From positions 245,571 to 309,570 of the forward strand of contig CAAAJI010000006.1 in NCBI GenBank assembly GCA_900642245.1: a stretch of DNA of 64,000 nucleotides, written 5' to 3'. The notes below the pieces were generated by a model. The model searched no databases, had not been told where the DNA came from, and saw only the letters and a program-made list of their open reading frames with translations. The stretch is from Fragilaria radians (taxonomy: Eukaryota > Bacillariophyta > Fragilariophyceae > Fragilariales > Fragilariaceae). A program made the position numbers and the translations under genes. This document shows, one piece after another, positions 44,475-54,536 of this stretch; positions within the stretch are counted from its first letter, which is position 1, and each line of letters starts with the position of its first letter.

Positions 44475-46217
44475 TCACGAGTCTGGGATAGGTAGATTCG
44501 GTTTACGAATGCGCCTATAAGAGTAATCGTAAAACTGATCCAAGCTGGCAACATTTGCTCTTTGTCGCACACCTTCATTCTCTAGGTTGCTCCCATAATC
44601 CTCAAAGGTGTCAAAGTTCTGCGTGACACGTTGAACAAGTTGTTCAAAGCGAGGATCTGATTTGGGGCACGTCCTGCGAAAAGAATGATAAGCTTTCAAT
44701 TTAAATCCATTTGGGTGAACCGTTATTGCACTTACTTTAGGTATTCCAATAACTCGGGAAATTCTCGCGCTCCTGCCGGAAGTAATGGACCTTCAGCTTC
44801 CCCCACTCTTTGCCAATCAAATCCCTTATACCAAGGATGCGTAATAATTTGTTTGAACCCATTTGTGTATTCTCCGTTTTGTGCCGAACTCCCGATTCGG
44901 TTTTCTGGGCCTGCGAGAAGGCACGAAAGGAAGTCAATGCATTCCCGAGAAAGCTTTGTCTTGACATCAGCGGGAATTTCTAAACACTGACGCCAACGCA
45001 AAATCTTGCGGCAGGTAGTCACTGGATCTTCTGCATAGAAAGGAGTATATCCGACTAGGCATTCGTACATGATTACACCCAATGACCACCAATCAACACT
45101 ACATGTATAAGAAAATCCCGACGCTCCATTTTGTGCCGCTAAAACTTCGGGGGCAATGTAATCAGGAGTTCCTACAGTAGAGTAAGCCATTTCTCGGCGT
45201 GTCTTTGCCGACGGTCTTGGCGGAGCCTTAATTCCCTCATCTATTGACATGGCCATAGTATCGCCATGACTTCGGTGCATTCCAATACCGTTCCCATTTA
45301 GCTGTGTGGAATTCCAGTCTGTCAAGCCACCAGATATTTCTTGCTTTTTCATCATTTCAACGATGAAATCTGGATGATCTCGGGGGCTGATATCTCCAAC
45401 TTTCTTGCACAGTCCTAAATCTGTCAACTTAAGATGTCCTCTGGCATCTAGTAGCATATTATCAGGTTTAATGTCACGATGAATATATCCCAATGCATGA
45501 ACTGCAGAAATGGCAAAAGCAGCTTCCGCCATGAAAAATCTAGTAACAGATTCCGAAAAAGTGTCTTCCTTCATCAATAAACTCATTAAATCTCCACCAG
45601 GCATGAACTCCATGACCATGTAAAGATGTGTGGCATCGGTAAAAGAATAATGAAGTACTGTTAACCATCGATCACTTTCGTTGGCAATGGCTAATACGTC
45701 ACGTTCTGCTTTAACATGGCCAACTTGATTTTTCAAAACCATCATCTCCTTCTTCATGGATTTCAATGCAAAGATTTGTATACCATTTGGATCTTTCTTA
45801 TCAGGACTTCTTCGCCGTACCAAGCGAACTTCCCCGAAGGCTCCACGCCCAATCACTACAAGAGACTCAAAGTCAGCGGTAGAAATGGGTTTTCGCGATT
45901 CTTTTTGAATAGTTATCTCCTCTAGTTCAAGAGCATTACGGAGTGTCTGCTTTTTCTCTTCAGGAAGTCCAATCATCTTACGTTCTAGCTGCATTTTTCG
46001 AGCATGCTTTTCCTCCTTTCAAGTTGTTATGGCAATACCTTTTCACATGAGACAGATGAAACAAATTTGGGAAATAATTATAGTGAACGAATCTGTGTCT
46101 TACCTGTTCTGTTTTTAGACCTTGATACCGTTGACTGAGGAGCTGCTTCGCTCGGTTTGCGCGCTCTTCCATTTCCTTGTCAGCTGCCGCCATGGCTTCG
46201 TCATCTTGTGGAGTCAT
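44475..46217 (-). CDS. NDR/LATS-family AGC serine/threonine kinase
   Basis: Three exons, 46104-46217, 44736-46015 and 44475-44673, with GT-AG introns of 88 and 62 bp; about 530 residues. NDR kinases act downstream of Hippo-like MST kinases with MOB cofactors in cell shape and division. An N-terminal basic helix (KHARKMQLERKMIGLPEE) matches the MOB-binding NTR. The kinase domain has GRGAFGEVRLV (about 94-104), ALK (Lys123), HRDIKPDN (Asp219), DLG in place of DFG (Asp237), and a roughly 70-residue insert before AYSTVGTPDYIAPEVL, whose Ser317 is the activation-loop site (Ser281 in human NDR1). The insert between subdomains VII and VIII is a hallmark of NDR/LATS. The tail contains NFDTFEDY and FYDYSYRR, the latter the hydrophobic motif with Ser where NDR has Thr. 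The ATG at 46217 is the first in frame. Confidence 0.94.
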
Positions 46218-47657
46218 GGGTTACGAGTCGTTGCGTAATCAACAAAACTTGATTTCAATTTCTTAATTCAGTGACCCCTTTATTGACGAACTCTTATCGA
46301 TTCTGAGAACTTTTAGGGTGTACCACTTCCAAAAGAGCTCGGAGTATGACGATTGCGCACCGATAAGGTTTGGTAATCAACGGTCGTTAAATCGTGTTAC
46401 GCAAGAAAAAGATTTTACGCTATAACTCAGTCCTTAACAGTGGAGACTGCATGGAAAGCTATCTCGAGCTCATTTTGCATCACAAAAGGTACCCGCGCTT
46501 CAGGAAACATCAGAATGGTTTCAATTATTGTATACAATTCTTTATCAAAAAGGAAATAAACTATGGCTACATCCAGAGGCAAATTGGATGTGCTTATCCC
46601 ACTAGATGCCAATACTAGTCAAGATTCAAACCAGAACACACTTGCTTATCTGGACCTGACGCTTTCATGTAAAGAAGTTGCGGTTTTGGAATAGTAGATT
46701 AAGTCACATCAAACGATTCTTCAGGAGGAGATGCTGCTTATTTCAGAAAGAGCTAAATTTAAGGAACTGCCAGTGCATTGTCCAATTGAAGTCAAAACGG
46801 CTCAATCAAAACCAGGACAACTCCCACTGATAGATCCCACTTCTTTCGAGAGTAAATTGATAATGGGATGATTAAAAGATTAAGTTTGTACTACAGGAAG
46901 ATAGGACTGTAGGTAGAATGACAAGCAATTAAATGGACAGTCATTTCATTAGCACAACAACACCATATTTCAGGGAATGGAAAAGGAGAATGATTAAATG
47001 GAAGTGATTCAAAATTATTGCCATATATGCTCTTTCATTAAAAAAAATATAGCAAGGTAAGGGATTTGGAGATCACCTCAATATTAATATTTTCAGATTC
47101 ATCATCACTTGACCTCATCATTTTTCAGCTTTGGTTTCCTGTGTGATCAAAGTTTAGCGATTTCATACGAATTCATATAACTTATATGGTCCACTAGGTC
47201 AATCTCGACATTTAAACCAAATTTTAGTCATAAAGACCTAAGATCATATCGTCAGTACTCATTTCTGCTGCAGCATATATTTCACCGTTACTACTACATA
47301 GTCCAAATTTGCAATTCACAAATATGGAATATCAGAACGAAGTTCGCTCAATGCCGAAATGTGTTTCTTTTACGCAAGAATAGATATTTCATATTAGCAG
47401 GAATTGCGTGCTCATTCAATTTCAGGCGATGGCAGTTGCCAGCTAAATTTAATTATTTTTAAATTTGTCAGAACATGCATTAAGATTCTAAATTATCCTC
47501 ATCTTGACATTATAATGAAGAACATATTGAACGCGTGGCAAATCATAACTTAACTGGAACAGTTAAGGTTTTGTTATTCTTCGAACTCACGAACTGTACT
47601 TACATACATTCAGTAAAGGGTCAAACTTCAAAAAGCAGCGTTGCGGTGTTTGGTAAC
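46218..47657. other. Divergent intergenic region
   Basis: About 1.4 kb between the kinase start (minus) and a small plus-strand gene. It should contain both promoters. No gene is supported; a plus-strand frame at 46394-46618 shows no features. Confidence 0.5.
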
Positions 47658-48038
47658 ATGTCAGATAATGAGCATATAACGTCTAAAGTATTGCGTAAGC
47701 GTAAAGGATGGCAGGGTGAAGAGCTGGAGATGGCGCACCATCGCGAAAAATTTCACGAGAGTACTAATGAGGGTAGTTCGACAAGATCGAATCCCGTTGC
47801 CGTGGATTTGAAACAATTTCAAAACCACAAAGTAGGCGAAGGTTACCAGGCTAAGCACGTCGTGAGACAAAGAGGTATAACTGATACTGAAGTTAAAGTC
47901 ATAGACATGTCGCTAAAAACTACCCAGGCTGAGCACATTTCAAGCTCAAACTGTGATGATTTACTGAAAAGATATTTACAGTGTAAAGGCCTCCGAGAGT
48001 TTCGAATGCAATTAGACGAAATTCTCAAAGCCTCATGA
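47658..48038 (+). CDS. Small basic orphan protein
   Basis: 126 residues from the ATG at 47658; the frame is open about 40 codons further upstream but without another ATG. I do not recognise it. It opens MSDNEHITSKVLRKRKGWQG, is rich in Lys, Arg and Glu, and holds no membrane segment. The C-terminal third (CDDLLKRYLQCKGLREFRMQ, then LDEILKAS) looks like two amphipathic helices and is the part most likely to be conserved. The purine-rich coding strand and the steady mix of charged residues differ from the random frames nearby, which is why I call it. A nuclear or RNA-related role would fit the composition but is only a guess. Convergence with other genes gives no hint. Confidence 0.5.
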   Translation: MSDNEHITSKVLRKRKGWQGEELEMAHHREKFHESTNEGSSTRSNPVAVDLKQFQNHKVGEGYQAKHVVRQRGITDTEVKVIDMSLKTTQAEHISSSNCDDLLKRYLQCKGLREFRMQLDEILKAS

Positions 48039-51000
48039 ATCATCATCGTGTTCAAATGTCCCTTAGAAAATCCAATCTTTTCTAAAGACTGGTGATGTGA
48101 CATAATGAAGGATGAAAATTTGTTTGGAGTCATCCTGCTGCCATTAATTTCGAAGCAAAAAGCCCACTTTCATTTTCTTCCAGTATTCTTAGATATTTTG
48201 CAAATTGGATCAGCATGAGAGATGTCTTCGAGATCTTTTCTTCTCATTATTAATTTGTGGGTCTTGCGTGCAACTTATGAATTAGTAAGACTCTACACTC
48301 CGAATGTGTAAAGTGTATTAAGTAGAGAGTAGAATATATGAATTTAAGCCTCAGCGACCTTGTAAAAGCAGCATTCTGTTTTTCAGTTCAGTGTCGCTGT
48401 ATGCAGCAAAGTCTTACGTATCGTAGCACGTATCTCTTTGTAATATACTGCCCAAATATGAAAAGATAAAAATGTGAATCCTTGAATTCTGTCTAACAAA
48501 TCATCCTGATTTTCTTGATACATAAAACTAGAATTGTGTTGACAAGATGCAACTTTTGCCATAAACATAATGATAAAACTCATTCATTTTTGCGATATGA
48601 ACTCAGAATGTGAATGACTTTTAAATACAAGTTCTCTCGACCTTGTAACTTCTTAATTTAGAGCCTATTCATTAGCAAATACCAATGGTTGTGTTTACAG
48701 ATTTTGGATGTGCAAGGCTTCCTTCACAAGCTGAGTTACAGCTGCATCAAAATCTGAAAAATATAAGTTATTTCAACATTCAACCCCAAAGTTTCTAACT
48801 ACATGCAATATTATCCTCAGAGTTTTCAGCAACTCTTCGTTTCAATTGCACACTTTTCACCAAGATCATTAATATTATTGTCCATGTGGTAGTTTTGCCT
48901 TTCTTGGAAGATTTTAAAACATATTTTTGCTGGTGTTGGAGAGTTAATGCATTTCTGACTTTATCATTTGGTATAATTACCGATCCAATGAATAGTGCAA
49001 AAGTATGGCTGTTTGAGCATGCATCGCAATGCTCATCAATGCAATCTAAGAAGCACAATTACTCATTACGTTGCTCAATATATTGACGACATAAATCGAA
49101 TAGATGACTCTAGCATTCATTGAAGAAAAAATTCTTTTTCAATATGACCTAAACACGGTATGGTTGGCCCATTACTTTGAATGCTCATTGAATCGGCTAC
49201 GGAACCTTTCCAAAAGTAGGTTCAGAAAACTTGATGCATATCCAATAATGAGTCCTATTACTTATTGCAATAGTGCTGATGTAATTTTTTGGCGTGGAAT
49301 TAAACAGTCACGGTGTAAAAAGTCAGGTTTTCCTAAATATCCTTCAACGTCTCGTTGATAGAATAGCGAGGTTGTGATAAACATCTCTCTTAGCCCAGAT
49401 CTTTGATACCAAGACATTCAGCGCTTATTGTAAACTTAACACAAAACTCACGAGATTTCTAAATAGTGCACTTGATAACCTCATTGTCCCTTGTGATTTG
49501 AATTTCCTAGACGGACTGTTTCAAACCCCATTACAATGAATCGCCATCTGTTTCATCTTCCATTTTTGTGTCCGGCAAAATGTGTATCTGAAAATGCTTT
49601 GATATTCCAAATGATTTATTTGATCAGAGGATTTAGTTTCCAATTCCTTGTCATCACAAATCTCCTTTCTTAGTCAACTTTTTAGCCAAACTTTTACTTG
49701 TTGCCAACTGAATTCCAATTTCTGCAAACCTTTTAATACGCTTATGTAATTTGGCTTCTGATTGTAGAATTTTTTTCATGTGGACTTTCCCCCCTTATTT
49801 TTTGATATCCTACATAAATGTAGTGCCGTCATTGCACACTCTGTGCATAGACTTTCTCTTTACGTAATGGGATCTTCAGACTCATAACACCTGCCCCATA
49901 GGGAAGCAAAACTGTGTTTGTTTAAATTCTACGTTGTGCCTAGTGCTGTGATTTTAACTTGAATGCTTATTTCTCCTTTCTCTTAAGTTTTTCGCTGGAA
50001 TTGTCCATTCTGAGAAATTTTTGTTGTTGTTGTCTTGGCCTTTTTATGCTAAACAAGCTGTGCGTGACCTCTGCGACATATTTTCTTCTCCTGACGAAAT
50101 AACTCCACTTCAATGATGTGACTTGATCTTCATAGAGGATCAACCTATTTTGTATTCCCAAATTTTCCTGTTGATGTAACTGATGTCAACCAATATATTT
50201 TTTCCCAGAGTTTTTGATTGAAGATAGTTTCGTTTTTATGCTTCTTCTTTTTTCCCTTGTCAGCAGACACTTGCTGCAACCTTTCATTGCTGCAATGGGT
50301 TTAATGCCTTAGTTTCTTTGTTGTCTCTCTGGCTGTGCTTACGGAAGCATGACCTGATTATTTATTGGAATCTTGATAGTTCAATCTGTTTCATATTGAG
50401 AGTATAATGAAGCACCTTTCAATTAATTGCCTAAACTTAATCCAAATTAGGAAGCCAACTTCCAATTTTCTTAATAATGTCAATTTTTCTTCATGTGCTA
50501 TGCTTTAAAGTTTATTGTCTTCACATCATTGCTTTACCTACCATTTACCATGCGTTAGAAACCTATTTGAGTAGGCTTTCAAAATCTCTGAGTGCGATGC
50601 ATAAACATTCTCAGGTTTTTGTGCCTTTCTTTGAGCACATTACACTTTTTCATAAGAGCTGAGAAGTGCCAACATTCTAAGGCACCCTCCAAATAACCAG
50701 CGATGTAGGAATATAGACGAAACGTCTCCATATAATTAACAAAGGTATGAATAACGAACGAAGCGTGTACACTTTTGCTACAATAAAGTGATAAATGCAG
50801 TATTGTTTCCTTTTGATCTTAGCTCAGCCTCTTAAAACATTGAAGTGTCGCTTTACTCTCCATTTTGGGGGTTTGCAATGGTTTGTGACACTCATGTCTA
50901 TCACTTTTATATCTTACATTAAAGATGATTTTCTACAACAGCATATAGAAGTTGGAAGAGAGCTACTTCCTAATAGTTACACAGAACGAATTTAAGGTAT

Positions 51001-51136
51001 CGTACACAAATAGAAAATTTCTATTGAGATTTTATATAGGATTGTATTTTGCGTTGTTAGCGAAAAAAGCTCTCCAATAATTCCTAAGGGTTTGTTTTTA
51101 TTTCAATATAGGCCTTTGTACTTTTCCAGTAGCAGG
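48039..51136. other. Gene-poor stretch
   Basis: About 3.1 kb. Several short frames (48795-49058 minus; 49104-49358 plus; 50795-50995 plus) lack domains and overlap one another. T-rich tracts are common from 49600 to 50700. Nothing here can be supported as a gene. Confidence 0.5.
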
Positions 51137-52030
51137 TCACGACGGCGGACGTGATGGGTGGAAGCAATATCGTGGCTTGTAATGGCTATTCTTGCAAACC
51201 ACAGTGTATATCCATCCTCGATAATAGGACACTCGAGTGTAAACTCCCGGGAGATTGGCAGTTGCACAGGCTCTGGGATTGCCAAAGGAAACAATTCCCA
51301 CCTGTACATCATGATCATTGCTTCTACCACGAATGAAAAGCGGACCACCAGAGTCACCAAAGCAGCTATCCCTACCACGACCTCCTGCACATACCATAGT
51401 TGACTGCACGATAATACCATTATAAGAGTTTTTATCATTACAGTCCTTCTGGGAAATAGCCTTTATAGACACTTCCATCAAATAATTTGGTACACCTCCT
51501 TGATTGTTAACGTCACCGTGACCAATCACAGTTAAATTCTGTCCAACTAAGGGCAGGCGCAACGCATTGTTTAGCTTGATAAGCGGTACTCCATTAACAG
51601 GCTTCTTTAATAATAGTAAAGCCAAATTGTTGCTTACTTTCACTCCATCGAATTTTGGATGAATGATTAGTTTGGAAATCTCCCGAATGAATTCATATTT
51701 TGTGAATGAACCCGTGACGTCAATCGATCGTGTGTAGTTTACAATGGCATACATTTGAACTATAGGGTCATCGACTGAACCAAGGCAATGAGCCGCCGTC
51801 AAAATCATATCTCGAGCAATCAAAGAACCTCCACAACTAGAAAACAAACCTGATTGAAGCTCGATGTCCAAATAAGTGTAATACGGATATCGTTTTCGAT
51901 TTGCAATCTTTCCGCCAATAATTCGGCTACTTAGCTTTCTCCTTGTATGATTTATGGATGAAGAGGACAAAACATTGGAGAGGAGATGCATCCAAATTAA
52001 CACAAATTGCAAAGCTCTTTTAAACTTCAT
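51137..52030 (-). CDS. Secreted trypsin-like (S1A) protein with catalytic Asp replaced by Asn
   Basis: An intronless gene of 297 residues. The N-terminus MKFKRALQFVLIWMHLLSNVLS is a signal peptide. A short propeptide ends before RIIGGKIANR, the activation site with the conserved IIGG. The S1A fold is complete: LTAAHC with His81, then KVSNNLALLLLKKPV where the usual NDIAL aspartate is Asn135, then AGGRGRDSCFGDSGGP with Ser227 and the trypsin-type pocket Asp221, and LPGVYTRVSYYRGWI near the end. Cysteines flank His and Ser as expected. The codon at the Asp position is AAT, read directly. In trypsin the D102N change greatly lowers activity at neutral pH, so this may be a weak or non-proteolytic homologue. 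The tail after the protease domain (about 25 residues) is basic with two Cys. Confidence 0.93.
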   Translation of the reverse strand: MKFKRALQFVLIWMHLLSNVLSSSSINHTRRKLSSRIIGGKIANRKRYPYYTYLDIELQSGLFSSCGGSLIARDMILTAAHCLGSVDDPIVQMYAIVNYTRSIDVTGSFTKYEFIREISKLIIHPKFDGVKVSNNLALLLLKKPVNGVPLIKLNNALRLPLVGQNLTVIGHGDVNNQGGVPNYLMEVSIKAISQKDCNDKNSYNGIIVQSTMVCAGGRGRDSCFGDSGGPLFIRGRSNDHDVQVGIVSFGNPRACATANLPGVYTRVSYYRGWIYTVVCKNSHYKPRYCFHPSRPPS

Positions 52031-52769
52031 AATGCCAACCTTTTTTCATAATGGTCTTATTGGTTGTGTGTTTCGGAATTGATTTGAAATTTAATCCATG
52101 CATCGGGTAGTGGGAAATTTGACCTAAAAACCAATGATCTTGTTCTCGGTAGAAAAATGCTATTTTGAGTTTTTGTCATAAACAAAATCTTCTTTACAGT
52201 GTTACAGCGGAGTTGCATCATGAATGACTACACAGACGATCCTCCAGAGCGTTATTGAAAACTAAATGAAAGTATGTAGTTTGGCCATGTCTCAGCAGAT
52301 ATGACAGAGATGATAGTTAAATCATTATAGATATTATTGTGACTCTGATATGGAACAAATCAAAACTGCCATTTTAAGGCAGATATTCTTTTTAGGTGTT
52401 AGTAATGGAATTCGGATTTTGACAATTGTTGGCCTGCAGTCGGAATGAGTGGAAAGCTCTTACTTCTGTTGCTGGGCTATGATGAACGGATAGATCAATA
52501 TTTCAAAAGGTTTTTGATGGGTCCTTGATACTTTAACAAATAGCACAACTATTTTGGGTCACGAAACGAGAACACCTCACTCTCCAGGAAAAATATTGAT
52601 GTCGGGATCCGACTGAGGAAAGTTCGAACAAGATTGAAATGTTCTTCAAACCCCCAGCACCAATTTTTTTTGAAACTCAAACACAAAATCAATATTAACA
52701 ACATTGTTGTTCTGATCTGCGAATTCTACCAAAGAATCAACTGAGGAAGAGAAGTGAGCATCAGTAATA
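52031..52769. other. Divergent intergenic region
   Basis: About 0.74 kb between the trypsin-like gene (minus) and cystathionine gamma-lyase (plus); it contains both promoters by position. No element can be named. Confidence 0.5.
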
Positions 52770-54237
52770 ATGAGCGACGACATGATGAATGACAAGAAAA
52801 AAATTGATCTCGAAAAATTAATTGAAACTGCCGGTAGGTTTGTTGGTAGAACTGCAGGAGTTTTCTTGATTGATACAATCTTTCCTTTCTTGTCAATTCG
52901 AGAACTATCTCTTCCTATCATTCTCCCAACACAATCTCACAGCTTCCTAACCTTATCCTCTCTTTTAATCATTTTTAGACCCCTATCGTGGTTGTGGTAC
53001 GTCTTACCTACATCTTCCTCATTCGACCCACCATCAGAATGAAAATGGCACGCATACTAATTCGGATACTACTAATTCTACTTTTAGTATTGAGAATCCT
53101 TCAGGTGCAGTGGTAGTACCCATTAGTGTTGCTACTACCTTTCGACAATTCGCACCGGGTCAGGCTACAGCCATCGATGATCCTAATAGTCTTGGTCGAG
53201 GATATGAGTATTCTAGGACTGGAAATCCCACACGTGGAGCCTTTGAACGAGCTATGGCGTCGGCTGAACGTTCTCGATATGCCATTGCCCTAGCATCAGG
53301 TTCGGCGGCCACGTCGGCGGTCGTTCACTTACTTCGTACAGGCGATTCCATTCTTTGCATCGACGATGTCTATGGAGGGACACAACGATACTTTCGAAAA
53401 ATTGTCACTCCCCATATGGGAATTGATGTAGAATTTTGTGATTTAGATCAAGATGGGATTGTATTGAAAGATACTACCAAACTCATTTGGTTAGAGACAC
53501 CTACCAATCCCACTTTGAAGATTACCGACATTCGGAAGGTGGCCGATATGGCTCAAAAAGAAAATTGCTTACTTGCCGTAGACAATACATTTTGCTCTCC
53601 ATACTTTCAGAATCCATTAGATCACGGAGCAGATTTAGTCGTACATTCTGTCACGAAATACATTGGCGGACACTCCGATGTTGTCATGGGTGTCGTCTGT
53701 TGCAACCGTCAAGATCTGTACGAAAAGCTTCAATTCATTCAGAACAGCATGGGAGCTGTCCCTTCTCCATTCGATTGCTTCTTAGCTCATCGTGGACTCA
53801 AGACCCTACATGTTCGGATGGAGGCAGCCGCCCGAAATGCCATGGCCATTGCTACATTCCTGGAACAACATGAAGGGGTGTCTAAAATTATTTATCCCGG
53901 TCTGGAATCCCATCCACGTCATGATCTCGCGAAGCGTCAACAGCACGGATTCGGTGCCATGATTACCTTTTATTGTGTTGGAGGTAGGGTTCAATCCGCA
54001 GTTTTCTTGGAACATTTACGCATCTTTGCACTTGCTGAATCCCTAGGTGCCGTGGAATCCCTAGCAGAGTGTCCTTCGCTCATGACACATTTGTCTGTCC
54101 CTGCTGAACAGAGAGCCATACTTGGAATCGATGATACGCTGATTCGTCTCTCGGTGGGAATCGAATCCTGTCGGGATCTTATTTCAGACTTGGATCAGGC
54201 ACTACAGGCTGCTGTGTTATCGTTGCAATCGATGTAG
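52770..54237 (+). CDS. CTH: Cystathionine gamma-lyase
   Basis: Two exons, 52770-52833 and 52979-54237, with a 145-bp intron (GTAGGT donor, TTTTTAG acceptor); 440 residues. The enzyme splits cystathionine to cysteine, 2-oxobutyrate and ammonia, the last step of reverse transsulfuration, using PLP. Exon 1 (MSDDMMNDKKKIDLEKLIET) joins to a His/Asn-rich lead, then GAVVVPISVATTFRQFAPGQ, YEYSRTGNPTR, ALASGSAATSAV, DDVYGGTQRYF, ETPTNPTLKITDI, DNTFCSPYFQNPL, and SVTKYIGGHSD with the PLP lysine Lys248. The C-terminal SLGAVESLAECPSLMTH and IRLSVGIES favour the lyase over bacterial synthases, but cystathionine gamma-synthase is close and cannot be fully excluded. No leader is seen, so it is probably cytosolic. 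It converges on the metallo-beta-lactamase gene with about 300 bp between stops. Confidence 0.94.
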
Positions 54238-54536
54238 CACAAGCCCAGCAACAAAAGTTTCAACACTAATTAAGTCCATTTTCTTGCTTCGATTGCCACA
54301 TCAAGTTTGCTACAATTGAATAACAACTAATGCCAACACTTCGAAATGTTGTTATATTAATTTCATTGTATCTCCTAAATGTCTTCAATCATTTCCTCAC
54401 TCTTGCCTTGCTGCCTTCTACACTCATGACTTAGATAATCTACGAACTGATTATATATGCCTTCCCCTTAAGATGAGATTACCAAAACAGATTCTAGGCG
54501 TAGATGAATGATAATATTATTATTGGTATCATTACG

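Noticed and set aside
45716..45925. Plus-strand frame inside the NDR kinase gene
   Set aside because: It lies opposite highly conserved kinase subdomains and has no features of its own.
52834..53042. Continuous frame extending the first cystathionine gamma-lyase exon
   Set aside because: The frame runs through the GTAGGT donor into intron sequence; splicing gives a better match and the right phase.
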